Assembly (NCBI RefSeq): GCF_019645835.1
Contig: NZ_CP080998.1
Coordinates: 372,001-436,000 of the forward strand
DNA: 64,000 nucleotides
Direction of reading: 5' to 3'
Source: Mycolicibacterium holsaticum DSM 44478 = JCM 12374
GTDB lineage: Bacteria; Actinomycetota; Actinomycetes; Mycobacteriales; Mycobacteriaceae
Shown: one piece after another, positions 1 to 7,367 of the stretch
How positions within the stretch are numbered: position 1 is the stretch's first letter
Layout of the letters: each line of letters begins with the position of its first letter
Notes under the pieces: model-generated
Databases searched by the model: none
What the model was told of the DNA's origin: nothing
Seen by the model: only the letters and a program-made list of their open reading frames with translations
Position numbers and translations under genes: made by a program

Positions 1-1
1 G

Positions 2-115
2 CATCACGGCGCGGGCGACTGGATCGGGTGGCTGGAGGCCGGCGGCCTGGCGGTCACCACGGTGATTCTGGCGATTGCGTTGCGCGCCAGCATCGTTACC
101 GCAAGGACGGGCTGA
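2..115 (+). CDS. C-terminal end of a membrane protein (partial, cut by window edge)
   Basis: The frame starting at base 2 stays open for 37 codons to a TGA at 113-115. It holds one strongly hydrophobic stretch (roughly GGLAVTTVILAIALRA) followed by a short basic, Thr-rich tail, as in the last membrane segment of an integral membrane protein. The stop overlaps the ATG of the next gene (TGATG), which suggests translational coupling. The family cannot be named from this fragment. Confidence 0.55.
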   Translation, partial: HHGAGDWIGWLEAGGLAVTTVILAIALRASIVTARTG

Positions 116-1026
116 TGCGCGTGTTGGTCGCCGGTGCGACGAGCGTGCCGGGACTTCCGCTGCTGCGTGAACTGGGTGCCCGCGGTCACGACGTCGTCGG
201 CATGACCCGGTCTTCGGCCAAGACGGCCGAGATCGCGGCGACCGGCGCGCGACCGGTGGTGGGCGATGTGTTCGGCCCGGCCCAGATCGACGCGGTGGTC
301 GCCGACCTTCGGCCCGACGTGGTGATCAGCCTGCTGACCACGCTGCCGAAGCGAGGACCCATGCGGGTCAAGGACTTCGAGCCCGCGCGGAAGCTGTGGG
401 GCAGCGGTGCACCGAATCTGGTGCGCGCCGCCCAGCGCGCCGGTGTGCGACGCGTGGTCGCCGAGTCGGTGCTGTTCGCGTACGGATACGGTTCGACCGG
501 GCCGGCGCTGATCGACGAAACCGATCCGTATCCAGGCCCGCCGCCGCCGGGTGGAGCCGACATGCTCAACGCGCTTCGCGGCATGGAACAGACCGTGCTG
601 ACGTCGGGTGAGCACAGCGACACCGAGGGAATCGTGTTGCGCTACGGCGTTTTCTACGGGCCCGACGTACCGCACACCAAGATGTTCACCCGGCTGGTGA
701 AATGGTGGTTGCTGCCCGCGGTCACCGGCTCGGGCGTCGTGTCGTGGATCCACATCGACGATGTCGTCACAGCGACCGCCGATGCCGTGGACAGGGGCCG
801 GGGCGGACAGCTCTACAACATCGTCGACGACCGGCCGCAGTCCTTCGGCGACTACGTGCGCGAGATGGCGGCCGGGCTGCATCGGCCGCGGCCGCTGCCG
901 ATCTCGCCGCGGGTGTTCGGGTTGATCGCGCCCTACGGCGCGGCCGCGTTCGGCGACACGTGGTTGCCGCTGTCCAACGCCAAGGCCAAGGCCGAACTCG
1001 GCTGGACGCCGCGTCCCCGGGTCTGA
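115..1026 (+). CDS. NAD-dependent epimerase/dehydratase family protein
   Basis: A 303-residue extended short-chain dehydrogenase. The N-terminus reads MRVLVAGATSVPG, a Rossmann start with a variant GxxGxxG loop, and the middle holds the LFAYGYGSTGPALIDET region typical of NAD-dependent epimerases. I chose ATG 115 because it begins the Rossmann strand directly and overlaps the preceding stop; the open frame itself extends further upstream. Such proteins act on nucleotide sugars or other oxidised metabolites, but the substrate is not evident. It converges on the enoyl-CoA hydratase gene with one base between the stops. Confidence 0.8.
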   Translation: MRVLVAGATSVPGLPLLRELGARGHDVVGMTRSSAKTAEIAATGARPVVGDVFGPAQIDAVVADLRPDVVISLLTTLPKRGPMRVKDFEPARKLWGSGAPNLVRAAQRAGVRRVVAESVLFAYGYGSTGPALIDETDPYPGPPPPGGADMLNALRGMEQTVLTSGEHSDTEGIVLRYGVFYGPDVPHTKMFTRLVKWWLLPAVTGSGVVSWIHIDDVVTATADAVDRGRGGQLYNIVDDRPQSFGDYVREMAAGLHRPRPLPISPRVFGLIAPYGAAAFGDTWLPLSNAKAKAELGWTPRPRV

Positions 1027-1027
1027 A

Positions 1028-1852
1028 CTATTCGCCGGTGAAGTTCGGCGGCCGCTTCCCGAATGCCGCGCTGATGCCCTCGGTGAGGTCCTTCGACGGC
1101 AGGAACGCCGAATTCCACGCCGCCACATACCGCAGGCTCTCCGAGACGCGCGCGATGCGCTGCTGGTCGAGCACGTCCTTGACCCCGGCGACCGTGAGCG
1201 GCGGGTTGGCGGCGATCTCCGCAGCGGTGGCGTGCGCGGCGGCCAGCGACGCCTCGGCATCGGCGTAGACGTCGTTGACCAGGCCGATCCGCTCGGCCCG
1301 CGCGGCGTCGATGTCCTTGCCCGTCAGGGCGAGTTCACGCAGGTGACCGTCGTTGAGGATGAGCGGCAGCCGGGCCAGGCTGCCGACGTCGGCGACCATC
1401 GCCAGCTTGATCTCCCGCACCGAGAACTTCGCGTCCGCGCTCGCGTACCGGATGTCGACGGCCGAGATCAGGTCCACCCCGCCGCCGATGCACCAGCCGT
1501 GCACCGAGGCGATCGTCGGGGTGCGGCAATCCGCGACGGCGCTGATCGAGCCCTGCATCCGCAGCACTGTGGCGTGGAAGTCCGCCCGCGGCCGCGCTGA
1601 CGCCCCGTCGGTCAGCACACCGGACAGCGTGTCGCCCATGGCCGGCACGTCGAGCCCATAGCTGAAGTTCTTGCCGGACCCGGTCAACACGATCGCCCGC
1701 ACGTCGCGATCGGCGTCGAGCTCGGCGAACACCTCCGGCATCTCCGCCCAGAACGCCGGCCCCATGGCGTTGCCCTTACCGGGACCGATCAACGTCACCG
1801 TGGCGACGTGATCCGCGATGTCGACGGTGACGGACTCATAGGTCTGGCCCAT
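1028..1852 (-). CDS. Enoyl-CoA hydratase/isomerase (crotonase) family, EchA21-like
   Basis: A 274-residue crotonase-fold protein. It shows the CoA-binding and oxyanion features of the family: GKNFSYGLDVPAMG near residue 72 and the IASVHGWCIGGGVDLISAVD segment around residues 125-145. It probably hydrates or isomerises an acyl-CoA in fatty-acid or sterol breakdown. Start ATG 1852 aligns with the usual family N-terminus (MGQTYESVTVDIADHVATV); the frame extends 12 codons upstream without family features. By position next to a TIGR03086 gene and hisC2 it matches M. tuberculosis echA21 (Rv3774), from memory. Confidence 0.88.
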   Translation of the reverse strand: MGQTYESVTVDIADHVATVTLIGPGKGNAMGPAFWAEMPEVFAELDADRDVRAIVLTGSGKNFSYGLDVPAMGDTLSGVLTDGASARPRADFHATVLRMQGSISAVADCRTPTIASVHGWCIGGGVDLISAVDIRYASADAKFSVREIKLAMVADVGSLARLPLILNDGHLRELALTGKDIDAARAERIGLVNDVYADAEASLAAAHATAAEIAANPPLTVAGVKDVLDQQRIARVSESLRYVAAWNSAFLPSKDLTEGISAAFGKRPPNFTGE

Positions 1853-1871
1853 GGTGCAGAAGGCTAGCGTT

Positions 1872-2306
1872 CTACGGCGGGCCCCCACCCAGCAGGACGT
1901 CGTTTACCGTCGCCGAGGGCAGGAACTGACAGGCGGCTTCGACCAGGATCTGCCCGATCGTCTCGCCGTCGGGACCCAGCGGGTTGTTCTTTTGTTTGAG
2001 GATCTCGCGGATCACCGCAAGCCGGCTGGCCTCGTCGAGGCCGGTGAACTCCTTGCACGTCATGGTGAGCGCGTTCGGCGGCGGCGGGACCTGCGGGACG
2101 TCGGTGTTGCGGCCGGGCAGCGGGAACTGCGGGATCGGAAGACCCGGCAGGCCGGGCAGCCCCGTCGACGGGGGACGTGTGGTGGTGGTGATCGGCGGCC
2201 CGGGTTGGGTGGTCTGCGCGACGGTGCCTTCGGTGGTGCGTTGGCATGCCGTCGTCACGCCGAGCAGGATCAGCGCCGCGGCCGTCAGCCGCACATGCGT
2301 CTTCAT
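1872..2306 (-). CDS. Putative secreted lipoprotein, Pro/Thr-rich
   Basis: A 144-residue protein with a lipoprotein signal: MKTHVRLTAAALILLGVTTACQ, where LGVTTAC gives a plausible lipobox with Cys at about residue 21. The mature N-terminus is a Thr/Pro-rich linker (TTTTRPPSTGLPGLPGLP), followed by a small domain with two Cys (MTCKEF and AACQFL) that may form a disulfide. The linker suggests a tethered envelope protein. Start ATG 2306 is chosen because it begins the signal peptide; the open frame runs further upstream over the divergent gene. The family is not recognised with certainty. Confidence 0.75.
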   Translation of the reverse strand: MKTHVRLTAAALILLGVTTACQRTTEGTVAQTTQPGPPITTTTRPPSTGLPGLPGLPIPQFPLPGRNTDVPQVPPPPNALTMTCKEFTGLDEASRLAVIREILKQKNNPLGPDGETIGQILVEAACQFLPSATVNDVLLGGGPP

Positions 2307-2347
2307 CTGCGCAACGATATGCGCAGACGCGACGTAGCGTGAGACGC

Positions 2348-2929
2348 ATGCCCGAGGACCTGCGCCAAGGACCCGATTCTCCGCCGACCGACCCGCTGCG
2401 CGGCGCCGAGCTGGCGTTCGCCGCGTTGCAGCACGTGCTGCACGGTATCGCCGCCGATGACCTGCACAAGCAGACACCGTGCCGGGACTTCGACGTGGCA
2501 GCCTTGACCGATCACCTGATGAACTCGATCACCACGATCGGTGCGATGGCCGGAGCCGAGTTCCCCGAACGCGACCGCGACGACCCGGTGGAGCAGCAGG
2601 TCGTGCTGGCGGCGCGCACCGCGCTGGACGCGTGGCACCGCCGCGGCCTGGACGGCACCGTCCCGTTCGGCGGCAACGAGGCGCCCGCCGGCGTCATGGT
2701 CGGCGTGCTGTCGCTGGAGTTCCTGGTGCACGCGTGGGATTACGCCACGGCCGTCGGGCGTGAGGTGACTGCCCCGGATTCGTTGTCGGACTACGTGCTC
2801 GGGACGGCGCGCAAGATCATCACCCCGCAGGGCCGCACCACGGCGGGCTTCGACGATCCGGTCGAGTTGCCCGACAATGCGTCCGCGCTGGACCGGCTGA
2901 TCGCGTTCACCGGTCGGCGGCCGGGCTAG
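2348..2929 (+). CDS. TIGR03086 family protein (mycothiol-dependent isomerase-like fold)
   Basis: A 193-residue DinB/maleylpyruvate-isomerase-like protein. Family features are TPCRDFDVAALTDHLMNS near residue 40, with the His that would bind metal, and FLVHAWDYATAVG near residue 130, holding a second His and the HxWD motif. In actinobacteria such proteins are linked to mycothiol-dependent chemistry, but no reaction is proven here. It sits divergent from the lipoprotein gene and convergent with hisC2, as Rv3773c does beside hisC2 in M. tuberculosis (recalled). Confidence 0.85.
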   Translation: MPEDLRQGPDSPPTDPLRGAELAFAALQHVLHGIAADDLHKQTPCRDFDVAALTDHLMNSITTIGAMAGAEFPERDRDDPVEQQVVLAARTALDAWHRRGLDGTVPFGGNEAPAGVMVGVLSLEFLVHAWDYATAVGREVTAPDSLSDYVLGTARKIITPQGRTTAGFDDPVELPDNASALDRLIAFTGRRPG

Positions 2930-2938
2930 CACCGGCGG

Positions 2939-3994
2939 TCATCGGTCGTCGTTCCAGCGTCGGGCGAATTCGAGGAACGCGTCGTTCTCCTTTGCGGAGG
3001 AGACGGTGACGCGCACACCGTCGTCGCCGTAGGGCCGCACGATGATGCGGCTTTCCGCGGACGCTTCGGCGAATTCCCGGGCGCGACCGGGCAGCGGCAG
3101 CCACACGAAGTTGGCCTGCGACGGCGGCACCAGGTAACCGGCGTCGCGCAGCGCGTCCGTCACCCGGGCGCGTTCGGCGACGACGGCGTCGGTGCGGGCC
3201 AGCAGCTCGTCGGCGGCGTCCAGCGACGCGATGGCCGCGGCTTGGGAGATGCTCGTCGCGGTGAACGGCACATAGACCTTGCCCAGCGCGGTGACGATGT
3301 CCGGATCGCCGACCGCATACCCGATCCGCAGTCCCGCCAGCCCGTAGGCCTTCGAAAACGTCCGCAGCACAACGACATTGCGGTGCGCGCGGACCAATCC
3401 GAAGCTGTCGGGCAGCAACGGCTCGCGGATGTACTCCACGTAGGCCTCGTCGATGGCGATCAGGATGTGCGGCGGCACCGCGGCGATGAAGCGGGCCAGC
3501 TTGTCCGGGTCGACGACCGTGCTGGTCGGGTTGTTGGGGTTGCACACGAAGATCAACCGGGTGCGGTCGGTGATCGCGGCCAGCATCGCGTCGAGGTCGT
3601 GGGTGTGGTCGGTCAGCGGCACCTGCACCGGGGTGGCTCCTGCGGTGCGGACCTGCAGGGGATAGATCTCGAAGCTGCGCCAGGCGTAGAGCACCTCGTC
3701 GCCGACGGTCGAGGTGATCTGGATCAACTGCTGGCACAGGCTCACCGATCCGCAGCCGACGGAGATGTGCTCAGGGGCGAAGCCGACATGCTCGGCCAGC
3801 CGTTCCCTGAGCGCTAAGTAGCCGTTGTCGGGGTAACGGTTGATCGTGTCGATGGCCTTGTCGATGGCCGCGCGCACGCTGGGCAGCGGCCCGTGCACGG
3901 TCTCGTTGCTGGCGATCTTGATCGCACCCGGCACCGTCTTGCCCGGAGTGTATGCGGGCAGATCGGCAAGCTCGGGACGCAGACGGGCGGGCAC
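2939..3994 (-). CDS. pat: Aromatic amino acid / histidinol-phosphate aminotransferase (HisC2/Pat)
   Basis: A 351-residue class I/II PLP aminotransferase. Visible motifs are KIASNETVHGP (substrate end), VCNPNNPTSTV (PLP-binding Asn), IAIDEAYVEY (Asp and Tyr contacting PLP) and LRTFSKAYGLAGLRIGY with the Schiff-base Lys. The protein is shorter than HisC1 types and matches the Pat/HisC2 group that transaminates aromatic amino acids. Start is GTG 3994 (family N-terminus MPARLRPELADLPAYTPGK). It lies immediately before a tRNA-Ser/tRNA-Arg pair, as hisC2 does in M. tuberculosis (recalled). Confidence 0.88.
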   Translation of the reverse strand: MPARLRPELADLPAYTPGKTVPGAIKIASNETVHGPLPSVRAAIDKAIDTINRYPDNGYLALRERLAEHVGFAPEHISVGCGSVSLCQQLIQITSTVGDEVLYAWRSFEIYPLQVRTAGATPVQVPLTDHTHDLDAMLAAITDRTRLIFVCNPNNPTSTVVDPDKLARFIAAVPPHILIAIDEAYVEYIREPLLPDSFGLVRAHRNVVVLRTFSKAYGLAGLRIGYAVGDPDIVTALGKVYVPFTATSISQAAAIASLDAADELLARTDAVVAERARVTDALRDAGYLVPPSQANFVWLPLPGRAREFAEASAESRIIVRPYGDDGVRVTVSSAKENDAFLEFARRWNDDR

Positions 3995-4077
3995 CGGACC
4001 AGTCTATGGGGCACCCACCTGCGCTTTGCCTCCCGCTATTGCGGCTGTGTACTCTGTCGGATCGGCGGTAAACGTCA

Positions 4078-4166
4078 GGAGGCGTGCCAGAGCGGCCGAA
4101 TGGGGCTCACTGCTAATGAGTTGTCGCCCTCAAAGGCGACCGGAGGTTCAAATCCTCTCGCCTCCG
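4078..4166 (+). tRNA. tRNA-Ser(GCT)
   Basis: An 89-nt class II tRNA. The acceptor arms GGAGGCG (4078-4084) and CGCCTCC (4159-4165) pair perfectly, with discriminator G 4166. The anticodon loop CTGCTAA gives GCT (Ser AGC/AGT), a long variable arm follows (GTCGCCCTCAAAGGCGAC), and the T loop is GGTTCAAATCC. CCA is not encoded. Confidence 0.96.
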
Positions 4167-4183
4167 CGAACAATTGAACACAT

Positions 4184-4256
4184 GCGCCCGTAGCTCAACG
4201 GATAGAGCATCTGACTACGGATCAGAAGGTTAGGGGTTCGAATCCCTTCGGGCGCG
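4184..4256 (+). tRNA. tRNA-Arg(ACG)
   Basis: A 73-nt tRNA. The acceptor GCGCCCG (4184-4190) pairs with CGGGCGC (4249-4255), discriminator G. The anticodon stem CTGA/TCAG encloses loop CTACGGA, giving anticodon ACG. The T loop is GGTTCGAATCC. Adenosine 34 is the expected target of TadA, whose gene is at 18668-19144. It lies 17 bases after tRNA-Ser(GCT) and is probably cotranscribed with it. Confidence 0.96.
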
Positions 4257-4271
4257 CTCTTCTTCCGGCCG

Positions 4272-4328
4272 CGAAATAGCAGCCAAGGCTGTTGCGGCGT
4301 CATCAGAACAGCCGTATGTGCTATTTCG
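4272..4328. repeat. Nested inverted repeat between tRNA-Arg and the prenyltransferase gene
   Basis: Outer arms CGAAATAGCA (4272-4281) and TGCTATTTCG (4319-4328) are perfect complements. Inner arms GGCTGTT (4287-4293) and AACAGCC (4307-4313) are also perfect, and both sides have a 5-nt internal gap, so the structure is symmetric. It begins 15 bases after the tRNA and ends 20 bases before the downstream ATG. It could end the tRNA transcript or act as an operator. No T-tract follows. Confidence 0.6.
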
Positions 4329-4348
4329 GGGCGCGTTACCATCGACAA

Positions 4349-5359
4349 ATGGCCGAGGTCCGATCGCGTTCGCGGCTGAGTTCGTGGATGTACGCGCTGC
4401 GCACCACCAACCCGCCGCCGGACGGGCGCATCGATTTCGTCACCCGCTGGCTGGTAGTCACCCGCGCGGCGGTGTTGCCGATGACCCTGTTCGCCGGGCT
4501 CGTCGCGGCGCTGCTGGCCGTCGGGCAGCCCGGCCTGGACTGGCGCTGGCTGACCCTGGCCATCGTCGGGATCGTGCTGGCGCACATCGCCAACAACCTG
4601 ATGAACGACCTCTACGACACCAGCACCGGCCTGGACGAGGCCACCTATCCGCGGGCGCTGTACGCCCCGCACCCGGTGCTGTCCGGACTGGTCAGCAAGC
4701 GCACCCTGGTGCTGTCGATCCTCGCGGTGAACGTCGCCGACCTCGCGATCCTGGTCGTGCTCACCTGGGCGCGCGGCTGGCCGGTGCTGGCATTCGGGCT
4801 GGCCGGCTTCGTGCTCAGCGTCGCCTACACCGCGCCGCCCCTGCGTCTGAAGAAACGCGGTCTCGGTGAACCCGACGTGCTGATCGTGTGGGGCCCGCTG
4901 ATGGTCTGCGGAACCTACTACTCGGCTGTCGGCTCCGTCGGATGGGACATCGTGCTGGCTGCCATCCCCTACGGCCTGCTGTGCACCACCGTGTTGATGG
5001 GCAAGCACATCGACAAGATCCCCTACGACGAACCCCGCGGCATCCGCACCCTGCCCGTCATGCTCGGCGCCACCCGCGCCCGCAGCACCACCCTCGCGAT
5101 GCTCGTGGGCTTCTACGTTCTGGTCGCCGTCGCGGTGGCACTCGGCGCGATGCCGTGGCCGGCGCTGCTGGTCCTGCTCGCCCTGCCCCGTCTGGTCAAG
5201 CTGTGGCCGTACTTCCGCCGCCCGCCGCCCGACGAGCCGCCGCCCAACTTCCCGGTGTGGCCGCTGTGGTACGCCGCGCTGGCATGGGTGCACGTGCGGT
5301 TGGCCGGTGCGCTGCTGGTCGTCGGCCTCGCGATCGGCGCCGTGCTTCGCGTCGTCTAG
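4349..5359 (+). CDS. UbiA-family prenyltransferase
   Basis: A 336-residue integral membrane protein with about eight or nine hydrophobic segments. The first Asp-rich motif is NNLMNDLYDTSTGLDEATYP (NDxxD type, about residue 83) and the second is DKIPYDEPRGIRTLP (about residue 225), which together bind the Mg-prenyl diphosphate. UbiA enzymes prenylate an aromatic or related acceptor; the acceptor is unknown here. ATG 4349 is chosen because the upstream part of the frame lies in a palindrome. The TAG stop at 5357-5359 sits inside the target duplication of an IS481-type insertion, so the gene survived intact. It was probably once operonic with the phosphoesterase at 6452. Confidence 0.85.
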   Translation: MAEVRSRSRLSSWMYALRTTNPPPDGRIDFVTRWLVVTRAAVLPMTLFAGLVAALLAVGQPGLDWRWLTLAIVGIVLAHIANNLMNDLYDTSTGLDEATYPRALYAPHPVLSGLVSKRTLVLSILAVNVADLAILVVLTWARGWPVLAFGLAGFVLSVAYTAPPLRLKKRGLGEPDVLIVWGPLMVCGTYYSAVGSVGWDIVLAAIPYGLLCTTVLMGKHIDKIPYDEPRGIRTLPVMLGATRARSTTLAMLVGFYVLVAVAVALGAMPWPALLVLLALPRLVKLWPYFRRPPPDEPPPNFPVWPLWYAALAWVHVRLAGALLVVGLAIGAVLRVV

Positions 5360-5360
5360 C
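5355..5360. repeat. Left target-site duplication TCTAGC of the IS481-type element
   Basis: TCTAGC immediately precedes the left IS end (TGT at 5361) and is repeated at 6438-6443 directly after the right end. It contains the TAG stop codon of the prenyltransferase. The form NCTAGN is the target preference I recall for IS481. Confidence 0.88.
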
Positions 5361-5395
5361 TGTAATGACCAGGCAGGTTGTGGACGGCGTGGCGT
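5361..5395. repeat. IS481-type left terminal inverted repeat
   Basis: Starts TGT and includes AGGTTGTGGACGGCGTGGCGT at 5375-5395. It matches the reverse complement of 6403-6437 at 25 of 35 positions (counted by eye), with 18 of 21 in the inner part. Confidence 0.8.
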
Positions 5396-5464
5396 GAGGA
5401 AGTAGGTGAGGACCTCCGGTATCGGTGTGGTTACCACACTCACATCGATCACCGAGAGGTCCTC

Positions 5465-6442
5465 ATGTCTCACGCTAATGCCTTGTTGACCCCGAAGGGG
5501 CGACTGCGCCTGGCCCGCTGTGTCGTGGATCAGGGTTGGCCGCTGCGCCGGGCTGCTGAGCGGTTCCAATGCTCACCGACCACAGCGAAGAAGTGGGCGG
5601 AGCGCTATCGCGTCGGCGGCGTGGCGGCGATGGTCGATCGCTCCAGCCGTCCGTCGGTCAGCCCGAACCGGACTCCGAAGAAGACCGAGCGTCGAATCAT
5701 CAACCTGCGTTTCACGCGCCGGTGGGGACCACATCGAATTGCCTATCACCTGCACCTATCGCGCTCGACGGTGCAGGCGGTGCTGCGCCGTCACCGGATG
5801 CCGCTGCTGCGCCATCTGGATCACAACACCGGCCTGGCGGTACGTCGGCCGACCCCGCACCGGTATGAACATCTGGCGCCGGGGGATCTGGTGCACGTGG
5901 ACATCAAAAAGCTTGGTCGTATCCCCGATGGTGGCGGGCATCGCAAACTCGGTCGCACGATCGGCAACCGGCACAACAACAAGCACGGCCGCGGCTATGC
6001 CTATCTGCATCACGCCGTCGATGACCACTCCCGGTTGGCCTACTCCGAGATTCTCGACGACGAGCGCAAGGAAACCGCCGTAGCCTTCTGGCAGCGGGCC
6101 AAACAATCCTTCGCCGAGCATGGCATCGTCATCAAAGCGGTGCTGACTGACAACGGATCCTGTTACCGTTCAAAGCTTTTCGCCCAAGCGCTTGGTTCCG
6201 ATGTCAAGCATAAGAAGACCCGCCCGTACCGGCCGCAAACCAACGGGAAAGTCGAGCGATTCAACCGCACCCTCAACCAGGAATGGGCCTACGCCCAGAC
6301 CTACCTCACCGACGAGGCCCGCGCAGCGACCTACCAGGCATGGATTCACCACTACAATCACCACCGACCCCACACCGGCATCAAGGGCAAGACACCTATC
6401 GAACGCCTCGACGTTCACAACCTCCCCGCGAAGAACATCTAG
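5465..6442 (+). CDS. IS481-family transposase (DDE)
   Basis: A 325-residue transposase. The N-terminus is a helix-turn-helix region (WPLRRAAERFQCSPTTAKKW), followed by an rve integrase core. The catalytic triad reads Asp146 (HVDIKKLG), Asp229 (VLTDNGSCYRS) and Glu264 (TNGKVERFNRTL); the last two are 35 apart, as expected for DD(35)E enzymes. ATG 5465 follows a CGAGAGGTCCTC stretch. The last codon and the stop are not wholly within the element: the Ile codon ATC uses one IS base plus two target bases, and the TAG at 6440-6442 lies entirely in the duplicated target. The element therefore borrows its stop codon from the host. Confidence 0.93.
   Translation: MSHANALLTPKGRLRLARCVVDQGWPLRRAAERFQCSPTTAKKWAERYRVGGVAAMVDRSSRPSVSPNRTPKKTERRIINLRFTRRWGPHRIAYHLHLSRSTVQAVLRRHRMPLLRHLDHNTGLAVRRPTPHRYEHLAPGDLVHVDIKKLGRIPDGGGHRKLGRTIGNRHNNKHGRGYAYLHHAVDDHSRLAYSEILDDERKETAVAFWQRAKQSFAEHGIVIKAVLTDNGSCYRSKLFAQALGSDVKHKKTRPYRPQTNGKVERFNRTLNQEWAYAQTYLTDEARAATYQAWIHHYNHHRPHTGIKGKTPIERLDVHNLPAKNI
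6403..6437. repeat. IS481-type right terminal inverted repeat
   Basis: Ends ...ACA at 6435-6437 and lies inside the 3' end of the transposase gene, so this end both codes for protein and serves as a transposase binding site. It is the imperfect complement of 5361-5395. Confidence 0.8.
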
Positions 6443-6443
6443 C
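6438..6443. repeat. Right target-site duplication TCTAGC
   Basis: Exact copy of 5355-5360. Its TAG (6440-6442) ends the transposase reading frame. Confidence 0.88.
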
Positions 6444-6451
6444 TTGGAGGC

Positions 6452-6955
6452 GTGCGGCTCCTGCTGATCGCAGATACTCACGTTCCCAAGCGGGCCCGCG
6501 ATCTGCCCGAGACCGTGTGGGACGAAGTGTCGAAGGCCGACGTCGTGCTGCACGCCGGCGACTGGGTGGCGGCTTCGCTGCTGGACAAGCTCGAGAAACG
6601 GGCCAAGCATCTGGTGGCGTGCTGGGGTAACAACGACGGCGCCGAATTGCGCCGCCGGCTGCCCGAACGCGTCGACGTCACCCTCGGCGGGCTGCGCTTC
6701 ACCGTCGTGCACGAGACCGGCGCCGCAACCGGCCGCGAAGCGCGGATGGCAAAGCAGTACCCCGACACCGACGTGCTGGTGTTCGGCCACAGCCACATCC
6801 CGTGGGACACCACCGCGAAAACCGGGCTGCGCCTGCTGAACCCGGGCTCACCCACCGATCGTCGGCGCCAACCGTTCTGCACCTACATGACCGCAACCGT
6901 CGCCAACGGGGCGCTGTCCGATGTGCTGGTGCACCCGCTCGAGCGTCATGCGTGA
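6452..6955 (+). CDS. YfcE/MJ0936-type metallophosphoesterase
   Basis: A 167-residue calcineurin-like phosphodiesterase. Metal-binding motifs are LIADTHVPK (DxH, residues about 6-8), VLHAGDWV (GD), CWGNNDGAE (GNxD-like), FTVVHETG (H) and VFGHSHIPW (GHxH), so the active site looks complete. It would hydrolyse a phosphodiester; the substrate is unknown. The GTG start at 6452 is fixed by the family N-terminus MRLLLIADTH. GGAGG ends only one base before it, an unusually short spacing that fits translational coupling to the stop codon nine bases upstream. Before the IS insertion that stop belonged to the prenyltransferase; now it belongs to the transposase. Confidence 0.85.
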   Translation: MRLLLIADTHVPKRARDLPETVWDEVSKADVVLHAGDWVAASLLDKLEKRAKHLVACWGNNDGAELRRRLPERVDVTLGGLRFTVVHETGAATGREARMAKQYPDTDVLVFGHSHIPWDTTAKTGLRLLNPGSPTDRRRQPFCTYMTATVANGALSDVLVHPLERHA

Positions 6956-7361
6956 CCGGCCGGCCCGCGTCGCCGACGTCCACGACATCGCCGCGGGCAT
7001 GCCGCACACCACCCGCATCGAAGGGCCGAAGGGTAACGCGATTTACCAGGTCGGCGGCAAGTCGTTCGTGTTCTTCCGCACGCCGCAGCCCGACGCCGAG
7101 GATCCGCAGACCGGTGAACGCTACCCCGACGTGATCATGATCTGGGTGGAGTCGGAGGCCGACAAGCTGGCGTTGGTCCAGGACCCCAACTCACCGTTCT
7201 TCACCACCGACCGCTTCGACGGGCATCTGTCGGTTCTGGTGCGCGCCAGCCGATTAGGCGAGATCGGCCGTGTCGAGCTGACCGAACTCATCCAGGACGC
7301 CTGGTTGTCGCGCGCATCCAACCGGCGCGCCGAACGCTGGCTGGCAGAACACGGGGGATAG
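6948..7361 (+). CDS. MmcQ/YjbR-like protein
   Basis: A 137-residue cytosolic protein with YjbR-like features: FVFFRTPQPDAED, PDVIMIWVESEADKLALVQ and the C-terminal DAWLSRASNRRAERWL helix. This fold has been described as DNA-binding-like, but no function is assigned. ATG 6948 overlaps the end of the phosphoesterase by eight bases, so the two are probably coupled. Confidence 0.72.
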   Translation: MRDRPARVADVHDIAAGMPHTTRIEGPKGNAIYQVGGKSFVFFRTPQPDAEDPQTGERYPDVIMIWVESEADKLALVQDPNSPFFTTDRFDGHLSVLVRASRLGEIGRVELTELIQDAWLSRASNRRAERWLAEHGG

Positions 7362-7367
7362 TGCGGG

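Larger units (their letters stand above)
5361..6437 (+). mobile_element. Complete IS481-family insertion sequence, 1077 bp
   Basis: The element begins TGTAATGACC and ends with ACA, the TGT...ACA termini usual for this family, and is flanked by a 6-bp direct repeat TCTAGC. Terminal inverted repeats of about 35 bp match at 25 positions, the best part being AGGTTGTG(G/A)ACG (5375-5386 against the complement of 6412-6423). A single transposase gene fills it. Matching flanks and an intact transposase suggest recent insertion and possible activity. Confidence 0.92.
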
